This document shows, one piece after another, positions 10,119 to 20,539 of a DNA stretch of 28,235 nucleotides. Position 1 is the stretch's first letter, and the number at the start of each line of letters is the position of its first letter. The notes under the pieces were generated by a model that was given only the letters and a program-made list of their open reading frames with translations, had not been told where the DNA came from and made no database searches. Where the stretch lies: the NCBI GenBank assembly GCA_009602725.1, contig WELB01000066.1:329859-358093 (forward strand), given 5' to 3'. Source of the stretch: Spirogloea muscicola (Eukaryota > Streptophyta > Zygnematophyceae > Spirogloeales > Spirogloeaceae). A program made the position numbers and the translations under genes.

Positions 10119-13100
10119 ATGCTGACCGGCCTTGCCTCCTTGGATCGCTCTCAGCTGTTCCTTCGTAAGAGAGCTCCTCCAATTACGCAGACTTGTCGAC
10201 AAGCGTACGCTGCTCAGCCATAGAAAGCTGGAGCTCCAGCAGCATCAGTGCTTGATGACGGGCTTGCGTGGATCCTTTTGCTGAAGGGGAGGGAATGAGG
10301 GATCGCACAGCCTGTAGTCTCCGGAGAAATTAGGGACACTCGTTCTGGCTAGCGACGCGCTAGAATCCCCAGTTCAGCTGTTATTAAGAGGACTCCCGTG
10401 CACCAGTTTGTGTCCTTTCTTCACTTGAGATTGGACTGTTATCAAGCAAGGCGATGCAGTCGCTGCTACGAAAATCAGAGGAAGTCACTCCAGATCGAAT
10501 GGACCTATGAGCGCCAGCCTTCCACTACTTGTGATGGAGTTTGCACATATGCACCATTTGTGAAAGTCAGCACACTGTATAGCACGCCTTTTCTCTCAGT
10601 ATGGAGAGAAGATACGACGACCTCGTGGAAGCCAAAAAGCTTCATATTATCAGTTCAGCATCTACGTCAGGTGTCACAGAAAGAGAGGGCAAAGATCACC
10701 TGCAAGGATCTGCCCACTCAGAAGACCTGCACCTTGGTGGAGGAACCTTCATACTACCAGCCCTTTATGCAAACAGGTGTGGCCAACAGATCAAATCTCC
10801 CTCACTACGTGCTCTGATCTTTTTGCATAAGTCACTGTAACAGCAATATGGAAATCTGAGAGTCAGTGCTTGATACCACAGACATAGCGCCCAACCTCAA
10901 AGCAAGCTGCCGACATGTCTTTCAGGCTCTATCCACACCAGAGGGAGGGCATTGAGTGGCTGTGGCATCTGCGAGAGCTCAAGCGTGGTGGCATTCTCGG
11001 TGATGACATGGGCCTGGGCAAGACCTTTCAAGTAACTCGTCCTTCATCCCAACAGCTACATTACATCTCATCTCAAACGTCATGTCTGCGTGTTTGATAG
11101 AAGTTGCATGATCATCTTCTTGTCAGGACCAAATGTTGTCCATGGTAGTAGTCATTGACAGCCAAACAAGAAGAGGGCAACCTCAGAGTTCCAGTTCTAA
11201 GTAGGTGCAGGATTTAAGTGATGAATGGCTGATACATGCAAGCTGCAAATATTGCAGGTTCAAGCCCCTCATTCAGCACATACACTGAACTGTAGCACCA
11301 ATGAGACTCGCAGGTTGCAGCCTTTCTTGCTGGCATGTTCAGATCACAGCTGGTGAAATTTGTCCTTCTTGTGGTACCGATGACTCTGCTCAACCACTGG
11401 GTGCATGAGCTATTGGATGTTGGCCTTGAGCGTCACACGTGCAGGTTCTCATCTTGCCGGCAATACCAGCACCAATGGACAGGTCGCACTGGAGGGTCCT
11501 GCACCTTGAATGCTGCACAGCATGCATTGTCGTTGTGAACTTGGCATAGCATTTGACCAATCTTCATCATTGACAGATATTCCAGCTGCGAGACTGTCAG
11601 ACAGAGAAGCCAAAATCTGCTTGAGCTATATAAGGTGAGCAGCTAGCTCATCAATCCTTGCTTGTATGCCACACACCATGTAAAAAATGATGCACGCAGT
11701 CTTTCAGGATCTGCTGATTGTCACACAAAGAGGCCACATACTTCCAGGGCCGGGCAGCTCTACTCTCTTTTGCCAATAATAGCCTTCCAGAGCTGAATCT
11801 TGAGCACTCGCTCCTACAGAATGGAGGCATTCTTCTAACAACATACGAAGTAGTGTGGCGCAATCTTATCGAACTCAGCTGCAAAAAACCTGACCAAGAT
11901 GCCCAACAACCACTTTGGGACTATCTCATATTGGACGAGGTGAGGACTGCAGTCTGCTTCTGACCTACGCAATCTGACAAGGCTTCTTGTAGAAGGGTTT
12001 TGCTGCAGGGCAGCAGCATGGGCTCGAACACATTACGCAGATGCAATGAGATATAAACAGTGGCTGACGAGCAGATGTGATGTTGGCTGTCCACTGCTGC
12101 TACCTGCTTGCAGGGCCATCTTGTGAAGAACCCATGTACAAAGCGCTGCCAAGGCATTAAGGAGTTGCCATGTAAATATTGCATTGTAGTGACAGGCACT
12201 GCTGTGCAAAATAGACTAAAGGTAAGGTAAAGGTAGTCTCTTGGAGCTATACAATGTTTCCTTCTTCTCTCTATTTGACTGTTGGGCAGAGTTGAGAATT
12301 ACCTGTAAATGACCTCCTCTCAGATGATGAGACCTCCTTCAGAGCTTCATATATTCTGTTGTACACAGGAACTGTGGACCTTATTCGACTTGTGCTGTGA
12401 GGGGCTCCTTGGAAGCTACAAAGAGTGAGGATGCCAGTAACTCATCTGTCCTCCCCATCACTAGCTTGTCAACTATTGTGTGGACTTCCAGGCAGCTCCA
12501 TTTCACGTGATCTCCATTGTCAACTTGCACAAAGCTAGAGGGTCTTGTCACAAATGCAGTGTTCATCACGCGCAACGACCTATGGACATTGTTGTTGGCA
12601 TGTAATAGGTTCCACAATAACTTTGGGCGGATGATTGAAGAAGGCAACAATCGACAAGCTCTTTCTTCAACCAAGCGCTCTGGCCAAAGAGCAGCAGAGG
12701 TTTGGCTCAAGGCTTGCATATAAGTTCATGAGGTTCAGTAATACGTATTCTGGATAAGCATGTAAATAAAGTGCTGATGTTTCCTAAAGTGGTCTACTGT
12801 CCCGCCATTGGGAACAACATGTAGATCAAGAGGAAACGGCTTCAGCAGGTACTTCTGTTGTCTGCAGTCTTTGCGGGAGAAGATTGCGCCCTTTTTTCTG
12901 CGGCGCATGAAGTCCCAGGTCTTTCCCCAGGGGAGATCAGCAGCAGCTACCCAAGGAAATGGCAATCTACCAGGGCTGCCTCATAAGAATGACCTCATTG
13001 TCTGGCTTTCACTATCTCCCAGCCAGGTCAGTTGAGGGTTGACCCACCAATGATGTGCTTGGCTAAAGTGGGCGATTGGGTTATCTGAGCTAACATGCAA

Positions 13101-16100
13101 ATAACATTTGAATGCATGCGTGGTTGAAACATGGGTACTAGTGCCAATAATTTGGCCTGTGTCTCTTAGCCAAGTATGACAAGCTAAAAATAACATCAAC
13201 ATCGTCATACTTGGTTGGACTCGGTCAACAGCGGACATTATATGAAGCTTTCTTGGGAACTGAGACTGTCAGCATTGCCCTAAAGGAGCACAACGCCTTA
13301 GCTGCTCTTACAGTAAGTCCAAACTGTTGAGGAGATATTAAAAAACTCGTTGCCTTGTTCGGTGTATGACAACATACTTATTGCACTATCAGGAGCATGA
13401 CAAAAGTCATGGCTTCCATCTTACGGCTTGGCATCTCACTCCTACATGTAGGTTATGAAAAAGATCTGCGACCATCCTTCACTACTTACAGCTGGTGCAG
13501 CTAAGGAAATCCTAAGTTGCCTGGACCAAGACATGCCCAGTAAGGAGAGGGTTGCATCCGCTCAAGCGGCCAATGACATGGCTCAAGTCTTAGCAAAGAA
13601 GCTGGCTGCTACTAAGCTGGAGGAGAAACGCAGTTTCTCCCAGTCTTGCAAGACAGTGTTCCTCTTTTCACTTCTAGTAAGTTTACCAAGCTCTTCTTCA
13701 GCTGGAGCACGATCCAAGGGCTGATCCTGACATGAGGATAGATATGACATTTTGGTTCCTCAACAGCTTCTAACAAGGTACTGTCGTGATTTTCCGATTC
13801 GCCAGGAACGTCTCATTGGAGAAGGGCATCGTACTCTTGTGTTCTCGCAGACTAGGACGCTGCTGAATATCATACAGGTTGGACATGGCTCTTATGCTCA
13901 ATGTGCAGGGGGACAATAACGAAATTGGCATCAGCACAAATAAAAGCACACACACAAGGGCCTCACCGGATTTGTTCTTGTGGCCTCAGGCTGAGTTACA
14001 GAGCAGGGCCATCAAGTTTGGGAGGATTGATGGACAACCGTCACTTCCCAAGAGATTGGAGCAAGTGGAGGTGAGTCCATGCAAAATCAGAGCTTGCTAG
14101 ATTTGTGGAACTCTTATAGTCAACCTGAGTATAGCAACTAAATGCGAATGCCTGTTATACACAGACCTTTCAGCGGGACAACAGCGTGTCAGTAATGCTG
14201 CTGACCACGCAAGTGGGAGGGCTGGGGCTCACATTGACTGGTGCAAATCGAGTCATAATTATGAACCCACATTGGAATCCAAGGTACCTAAAGCTCCTAC
14301 CATGCAAACGAGCAGATATACTTATATTTAGCGCACTACTATGATATGATCCATTCCATTGTGTCCCAAAGCATCCTGCTCTGTTTTCTTGAGAAGATTA
14401 CAGTAATCTTTATGATTCTGCATGTACTTGACGTCTCAAATATAGTCTCTATCTCTTGCACATCTACACCCTACTGCAGTGTCGATGACCAGAGCGTTGA
14501 TCGAGCTTATCGCATGGGCCAAAGGCGGAATGTCATTGTATATCGCCTGATTAGTGCATCAACAATTGAGGAGAAAATGTACGCGAGACAGGTGCCAATC
14601 ATCCTATGTCAATGTCAGTCCTGTTTAGAAATGTCTTCATTACCAAGAAATACTTGATGCTTTTAGCACAGATCTGCATCTCAAGCAGTGCAGTGCCTCT
14701 GATACGGTTGGGGCAGCTGGTTCCTTACCCATTATTGCTCATCCTTTCTCAACAACTAATCAAATAAGCCCTCCTAGCATTCTCGTGTGCTGCTTGACAA
14801 GGCAACTAAAGCTTTATCACAGTCCATGCAAGACAGTCTTGTCTTACAAGTCATTATTCTTATGAACAGGTCGTAAAAGGAGGACTACTGCGGAGTGCAA
14901 CAGAAAATAGGGACCAATTTCGCTACTTCACCCCCTCTGTAAGTCGAGTTTCTGGCAAGAATCTGTGCAATGCGAAGAAGGACATTCTTTACACATCATC
15001 TTACGCTTCAGGGTTCACATATCAAGCGAGATTGCAGTCTCTTGATTCGAAGATAGTGTTTTGATCTACTCTTGTTCCATGTGACAGGACTTGCAAGACC
15101 TGTTTCGCATCCCAAAGGAAGGATTTGAGGATTCCCACATTTTAAGACGGCTACACAAGGACCACGCTGAGCAGCACCTGTAGGTGGCATGAACAACCTG
15201 TTCACTTCCCACTATTTCCATTACGTGCCTGCTCACTGAGAAGTGGCAAGAGAGCAACCTCTCATATTGCATGTAGCTTTTTGCAATGATTTGCCTCATT
15301 CTTCCGTATGTCGCAAGGTGTAACCAGCACCTCTTCTTTGCAGGAACACACGAATTGACGCACACATGACGTCTCTCAAGGAGCTGAACATTGTAGGAGT
15401 CAGCCATCATGATGTTTTATATTCAAAGGACGAGCCTGAAGTACCAGATGACTACGACACTGAGGGACTCCCACAAGGGCCCCCACCTGGAGTTGTTCCT
15501 GGTGCCAACTGGTAGGTGTGTTCTTTCCTAATCGCATGTCAGATAGTGCTCACTATCATGAGCTGCTGAATTCATCAGTTGTCATAATGATTGAAAGAAA
15601 GACACCCAACTTTGGGATGTCCTGTGAACCAGTATCCTGGGCATATCGTGCTTATTGCAAGCAGCACACCTGATGAGTTTCTCCAGCAAAACACGCTTTG
15701 TTGAAGTGGTGCCGAGGTCGAGCAAAAACATCATCCCATCATCTTCTGACAAACATGCAGCTTCTGCAAAAGACATCCTTCAAAGGTGTGCAGCCTGTCC
15801 ACCAAGCCCGTCCTCCACGTTTACTGTGAAAGCTGCTGCATCTGTGCACTTGCAGTTTGTCAGGTTTCAAAGGCAGCCAATTGAGCAGGATGCAACATTT
15901 TCCTGCAGGCGGCAGCCATTGCTGACCATCACAGAGCTGCATGCAAGACGAGTTGCAGAGCTCCGCAATCAGCTACAACGCCAGACTCTACTTCTAGCTC
16001 AAGTCAAGCAGGCATGCCATCGCAGGGACAAAACTTTTGTCGGAGTAATACATAGATCTGCAGACTATATTTCACCAGATGCCACCTAGATCCTCCCTCA

Positions 16101-16518
16101 TGCATGGCTTGGATGGGGCTCAAAGTGAGTCAGTTATTGGCTCCTTGCTCACTCGGCTTACTTGCGCTTACAGGGACTGAAGCTTCCAGATAACGGTGCA
16201 AAGTTGTCCAAGAAGATAACCACCTTGCAGGAAGAATTGCGGAAAGTGCAGAAAGAAGGCAGCAGCAGCACACAGCCCACTGCTGTGAGTGATCTCGAAG
16301 CTGCTGGGCTAGCTGTTGCAACTCTTGTTGGAGCCTGCGAGAGAGAGTGCAAGCCACAGGCAGTATTCACAGCTGCTGAGCTGCAAGATAAGCTTGGTGC
16401 TGTATTGCCTACTGTGCAGCAGCCACGGTGCCAGGAGCAATACAGTGACAGGGATGCCGTGCAGGCACTCTCAACAGCCCTGCAGGACCTCTCTGTCCAT
16501 TCAGCCGGCTACAGATGA
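10119..16518 (+). CDS. SNF2-family helicase, CHR24/ERCC6-like (21 exons)
   Basis: Predicted 984-residue DNA-dependent ATPase, nuclear, remodelling chromatin or handling DNA structures. Exons: 10119-10164, 10430-10538, 10600-10776, 10926-11031, 11314-11431, 11731-11939, 12114-12221, 12369-12424, 12609-12699, 12868-13026, 13232-13312, 13452-13676, 13806-13877, 13990-14070, 14165-14283, 14480-14591, 14870-14938, 15088-15179, 15344-15511, 15633-16044, 16174-16518. All phases agree. Motifs in order: LYPHQREG and GDDMGLGKT (motif I, Lys about 143), [10 protein letters not shown] (Ia), [13 protein letters not shown] (II, across an intron), TGTAVQN (III; usually SGTPIQN), [19 protein letters not shown] (IV), [16 protein letters not shown] (V), [11 protein letters not shown] (VI). 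The C-terminus ([25 protein letters not shown]) matches plant CHR24. The first two exons are inferred from phase alone. The junction 11431/11731 uses weak sites, and exon 20 may end at 16002 instead. Confidence 0.9.
11577..11634 (+). other. Possible cassette exon inside the SNF2 gene
   Basis: A 58-bp segment with a good acceptor (TTGACAG) and a good donor (AAG then GTGAGC). It is open in one frame, reading [19 protein letters not shown]. It lies between the two exons whose junction has poor splice sites. Including it requires donor 11438 (or 11445) upstream and acceptor 11732 downstream, which keeps frame but inserts about 20 residues where family members have none. Confidence 0.3.
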
Positions 16519-17127
16519 CCTTGCCGCTGGCAGTACAGGTATCAGTTGAACCAGGGCTTGTGTAGGTAGTCGCTCTGCTTGCTCTTATTGGACTAGTCCT
16601 TCATGCAATACCCACTTGGCCACAGTGCTTGCATGTGGGCATGAAGACACGTGGGCTGATTCACACTAGCAAATTACGGCTCTCTTAAGCAACGTGTAGA
16701 TTTTGGGACTTCCGTAACATCAGTGTCAACTGCAGCTGGGATGAGGTGATCACGGCAAAGGTTGCTAAAGCAGTGCTGCAACTTGCTGTGCTCTGCACTA
16801 TCCACCACATCATTTGATAGGCCCTAAAACTCAGTACCTAGGCCTGCTTATTGGAGTAGCGCTGGTCGGTGTAAGATGGACTGCTCGCTAAGTATTTCTG
16901 GGCTTCTACACACGCAACTTGGAGGGGATCTGCAGTCTGACTGGTCATGCTTGGCTCTTGGATTGCTTGTATGAGCTGGCACATGTGCTAGACAATGTGC
17001 TAGTAACATCTCATGCTGTTCAAGTAGAATGTGGTGGCACCTTGACATTGTGAGTCCTGTATATGCCAAGAAGACAAGGAGGGTAACAGCTGCGCACCAC
17101 GTAGCTATTCTTTTGACCCACTATTCA
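16519..17127. other. SNF2 3' region and unassigned sequence
   Basis: TGTAA at 16870-16874 is the first likely poly(A) signal after the SNF2 stop. From about 16890 to 17050 two plus-strand frames are open for 30-50 codons (one contains LTGHAWLLDCLYELAHVLD), ending at a GTGAGT donor at 17050. They could be exons of the gene that ends at 17259, but the splice phases I could test do not join. Confidence 0.3.
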
Positions 17128-17259
17128 AGAAGATGTGAGAGAAGAGCACCTGCGCTTCAAATCTGGACCACAAATAGCAATTCAAGCGGCAGCAGACGAA
17201 GCAGCAACCAAAGGGCTTTACTACTTCGAAGTTAAGCAGAGTCGAAGGGAAAAAATTTG
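17128..17259 (+). CDS. Candidate C-terminal exon of an unrecognised gene
   Basis: Read in one plus frame, this segment gives a strongly protein-like end: EDVREEHLRFKSGPQIAIQ, then AAADEAATKGLYYFEVKQSR, and a stop at 17257-17259. An upstream in-frame TGA means an intron must precede it; an AG at the left end fits phase 1, but the pyrimidine tract is poor. The composition (charged, alanine-rich helix, YYFEV) differs from the noise around it. No family was recognised and no upstream exon was joined with confidence, so it may also be a pseudogene fragment. Confidence 0.35.
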
Positions 17260-17436
17260 ATGAGCAGTCTTTGCATGTATTGATAGTGGAACCCCTGATC
17301 AAGGTTCTCGGAATTGTCTGTAGAGCTAACAGGGACTCCTGATGGACATCGCAAGGAATGAAAAGTCGTGTGGCATTGGTTTGGTCCATATCTTTGGCTC
17401 TCAATCATTCTTTTGATCTGACGGTCCATTCTCTTC
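17260..17436. other. Unassigned non-coding sequence
   Basis: No coding frame, RNA gene or clear repeat was recognised before the first hairpin repeat copy. Confidence 0.5.
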
Positions 17437-18367
17437 GGGCTGGCCTCTCAGCCCTCGCCCTCTTACAAGAGCTGCTTCTCCTGATGCTTGGAGACTAAAC
17501 ACATCATCATACCGAGAAAGTTGCTTCTATTCCTCGAGCTGAGAATGGCGCAACCCGAGATTGTGCTTCTAGCTGCGAGGTGCTGGCGCTTGAGCGGCAA
17601 GGGGAGGCAATTACTGTGAGGGACGACTTTATCGGCACCAAAAGGTTGCTGAATTGACGTGGACGTTAATTTACTGGTCTAGGCTGCGTGATGGATACCG
17701 GACCTATAGTATGTTGACGTAGTCAGCCAAACTGTATCTAGACTGCCTATTCTGCAATTACCGATGACACTACCCACTCTGTGCGCGTAGTGGGCGGTCA
17801 GCAGTTGTAGACTTGCACAATCCTAGGAAGGTCCTGCCAAGGACCTCTTAAACACCACAGGCCGACCTTGCCGCACAGCATGCCATGTGGCGGCTGCAGC
17901 TACTCGACCTTCAGAAGTAGTTGCCATACAAGCTGTAGCAGAGCCGGTACCCTGCCTTGGAGGGCGCCCGGTCGCCTACGTGCCAGTCGAGGCTCTATCT
18001 CTGCCTTTTCGGACTTTGTCCATGAAAGAACTCTTCCAATAGAGGCCGATGGCTGTGATTGGCCAGCCCAGAAGAAGTTTGAACGAAACCCGAAGGGGCC
18101 AGAAAAGCGCTGATGCACACGAGCGACTCATTGGCCACTGGGTGCTCAATATACCTTGTGGAGCAGCCGCAGGTCAGAGACACTAGTCTCAGGGTAGCCG
18201 GTCTTTGTTTGTGACCAGAGGCTGCAGGCAAAGCGCGACCGGCACGCAGATGCAACGCGTGTGCCATTGACCGCTGCAGCGATATTGAGAGGCACATGCA
18301 ATATACTGGGCGAGAGAGCCTGCTGCTTAAGATCGGCCTGCTCCCTTTGGTAGTCGGGCATCAGTCG

Positions 18368-18476
18368 GCGACCGCTAACGTGCTGACCTATAGTTACTGA
18401 GTGGGTCAGCTTAGCAGCAGGTAATGTATGTTCGTCGATGTGCTTGCTTTTGTGTTTGGCCACTCAGGCCCTCCAT
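18368..18476 (+). repeat. 109-bp direct repeat, copy A
   Basis: This segment aligns without gaps to 19871-19979, at about three-quarters identity by eye. Shared blocks are GCGACC, GTGCTGACC, GTTAC.GAG.GGGTCA, GTGCTTGC and TTGGCCACT..GGCC.TCCAT. It lies between hairpin copies, so it may belong to the same or a larger element. Confidence 0.7.
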
Positions 18477-19239
18477 CACTCAATTGAGACGACTCAAGCA
18501 ATTTTAGGCAATGGCTGTGACAGGCCAGCCCAAAAGGAATGTACACCCAATAGTCCTTATCCTACATGGTCCTTGCTTAGTGATGGCTTTCAGCACTTTG
18601 CGGCCCCTTCGAACTTTGTCAATCCTTTTCGGGCTGGCTTTTCACAGCCCCCTTTGGAGAGCCGCTTTTTCCGGTTTCCCATTCCCCTTGGTGACATCGG
18701 GACACTGGTGAAAAGTCCCAAGCAGCTCTTCCAAATTGACAGCAGTGGCTGTAAGAGGCCAGCCCAAAAGGAATGGACAAGGTCTGAAAGGGCCGGAAGG
18801 AGCAACAAGCAGGATACTAGTCTCTCAGAGAGAAGGCAGGCGGAGCTCATGGGATGCCAATTCAAGCCACTACATCGTTCGGGCAGAATCTAGTGCAGAA
18901 TCAAGGAAGCTACGTAGAACGGAGGCCCTATGCTAAGGTATCTGAGGGCAACAGGGTGACAAAGAGCGACTGCGGGAGAGCCACTGTGGGAGAGCCACTT
19001 TCCAGGGGCTCTGTCCAGGGGACCCACTTCCAGGATCCTAGCCTCTCTGATTTGCGGCTGCTTAGCAGGGGTTACTGAGTAATTTGTAGCTGCTTTCTTT
19101 CTTTGTGTGCTTTGGTTTCTTAGCGCTTCCTCTGGCTTCCTCTGGCCCCCTTCTCGTTCTTTGTTCATTCTTTTTTGGGCTGGCTTGTCCAGCCCCTATC
19201 CTCAATGGGCGAGCCCTTTCTTTCTCCAAGACGACAGCA

Positions 19240-19450
19240 AGTGGGCTCTTAGTGACGTCGAGGTCCGCGGTGGCAAGCCAGCAGCGGTCGACACGGCGGG
19301 AGATATCGCCGGCGCCCGCCCGCACGCCCCGCCCGCCGTACGACGGCCGCTTTTTCGCCTTTTCCCACTGGGCCGCATCCGCCGCCTGCGCTCCCACCTC
19401 CCCCGCGGGCTCCCTCCCTCCCCGCCCGTCGCTTGGGCCATGAACATGCG
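19240..19450. other. GC-rich patch inside the repeat region
   Basis: Base composition jumps to strongly GC-rich and CpG-rich here and falls back on both sides. All frames on both strands are nearly stop-free, as expected from composition, so the long ORFs over it carry no weight. It resembles the GC-rich starts of the real genes in this window and could be an orphan promoter or first exon, but none could be linked to downstream exons. Confidence 0.4.
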
Positions 19451-19870
19451 CCTCGCTTTCGCCTGGGCCAGTCGCCCCCCGTATCTGCCTCTCTGTCGTT
19501 CCTGCGCCGTGTGTCGGTTTGTTTGCAGCGTGCTTAGGCTCATCAATGCTGTGCACCAGAAGGCTGAGTCACTGTGTGCTTTTAGCAGGAAGGTGCTCGC
19601 CCATGGAGAAGAGAGGCTGGCAAAGCCAGCCCACAAAGAAGAGACAATGTCCAAAGCCAAAGAAAGAGGTGCCGAGATGGGACTACACTACACTTTAGCG
19701 CTTCTTCGAAGTGGCTTTCTCTGGCCCCTTCGACTTATATTCATCCTTTTTCCTGGGCTGGCCATTCTACAGCCATCGCCCTCTACCGGAAGAAACATTC
19801 CCTCTAGTTGGTTGGCAAAAGGGCTTGGCTTCTGCCAATCCGTTATTCAGGCATCAGGTAGTGACGATTA

Positions 19871-19979
19871 GCGACCCCCTATGTGCTGACCCGTGGTTAC
19901 CGAGCGGGTCAATCTGCAGTGGGTAAAGTACGTCATCAGACGTGCTTGCCATTGTACTTGGCCACTTTGGCCTTCCATT
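19871..19979 (+). repeat. 109-bp direct repeat, copy B
   Basis: Second copy of the repeat at 18368-18476. It contains a small inverted pair, GACCCG and CGGGTC, about 11 bases apart. Both copies are preceded by a GGCATCAG-like sequence (near 18357 and 19850), so the homology extends slightly upstream with gaps. Confidence 0.7.
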
Positions 19980-20035
19980 TGCCCAATGCACCCAAGTTCG
20001 TTCCCACCCGGGGGCTACAGTGGGTGACCAGAACG

Positions 20036-20190
20036 GCAGCCCTCCTGCAGCCGGCCTGCGGCGGCGGCGCCAGCGGCAGCGGCTGCGGCGGCGGCGGCGG
20101 CGGCGGCGGCGACGGCGGCTTTCAATGTGGCCGTCTCCCAAGATGTCGCCGGCGTAGGCCTGCTGGGAGAGCCACGGCCTGGCCGCTTCC
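20036..20190. repeat. GC-rich patch with eight CGG units
   Basis: CGG repeats eight times at 20086-20109, flanked by interrupted CGG and AGCGGC. It resembles the CGG/CCG tracts at 9605-9631 (in an exon) and 9955-9981 (intergenic). Here it lies about 400 bp before the ATG at 20540 and could be the 5' region of that gene. Confidence 0.7.
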
Positions 20191-20539
20191 GCCAACAAAC
20201 AGCGCCACCAAGACAATGCATGATACGGCCGGACTGCCGGTTGCGGCAGTAGAAGATAGTCATTCACGCAGTCCTGGTAGGTCACTATTGTGTGGTAATT
20301 GCTCAACGCAGTCTGATTTGTGAGGATTGGCGGTAGGCTGGTAATGGCAACAGCTAATTGCAAGAAGCTGGGATGTGGCTACATCTTCATAGATGGTGCA
20401 GAAAGGGGGTAAAGTAAGCGTCGGGCCATGTGTGAGACTTTTCACCTGTCCTTCCATAGATGCTGAAGGATCTTACAATGTTTTTGAATGCCGCAGCTGC
20501 TGGTCTTCATGATTAGGGTGAAACGTTGAAGGACCGGAG

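Larger units (their letters stand above)
17437..19774. repeat. Eight dispersed copies of a hairpin-forming repeat
   Basis: A unit of roughly 80-100 bp recurs eight times in both orientations. Its core is GGGCTGGC, a short loop, then (C)CAGCCC, forming a 5-7 bp hairpin. Plus-orientation cores: 17437-17454, 18631-18650, 19177-19195, 19755-19774. Minus-orientation cores: 18051-18069, 18513-18531, 18747-18765, 19615-19632. Better-preserved copies share flanks: AGCGCTT..CTGGCCCCTTCG, then TTTGTCCATTCTTTT before the core and CCTCTA..GGAAGAG after it. Loop sequences differ while the stems still pair: GGGCTGG/CCAGCCC in one copy, GGCTGGC/GCCAGCC in another. Long open frames crossing these copies have no gene character. 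A non-autonomous element (MITE- or SINE-like) is the likeliest class; no target-site duplications were established. Confidence 0.75.

Noticed and set aside
11250-11275. tRNA-like B-box sequence (GGTTCAAGCCC)
   Set aside because: No A box at the right distance and no cloverleaf could be drawn; it lies in an SNF2 intron.
19107-19871. 254-codon plus-strand ORF and overlapping 152- and 164-codon minus-strand ORFs
   Set aside because: They cross hairpin repeat copies and a GC-rich patch, all frames are open there, and no domain is recognisable.
19854-20363. 169-codon minus-strand ORF with a polyarginine run
   Set aside because: The run is the CGG triplet tract read in one frame; the rest covers the 109-bp repeat, so composition explains it.
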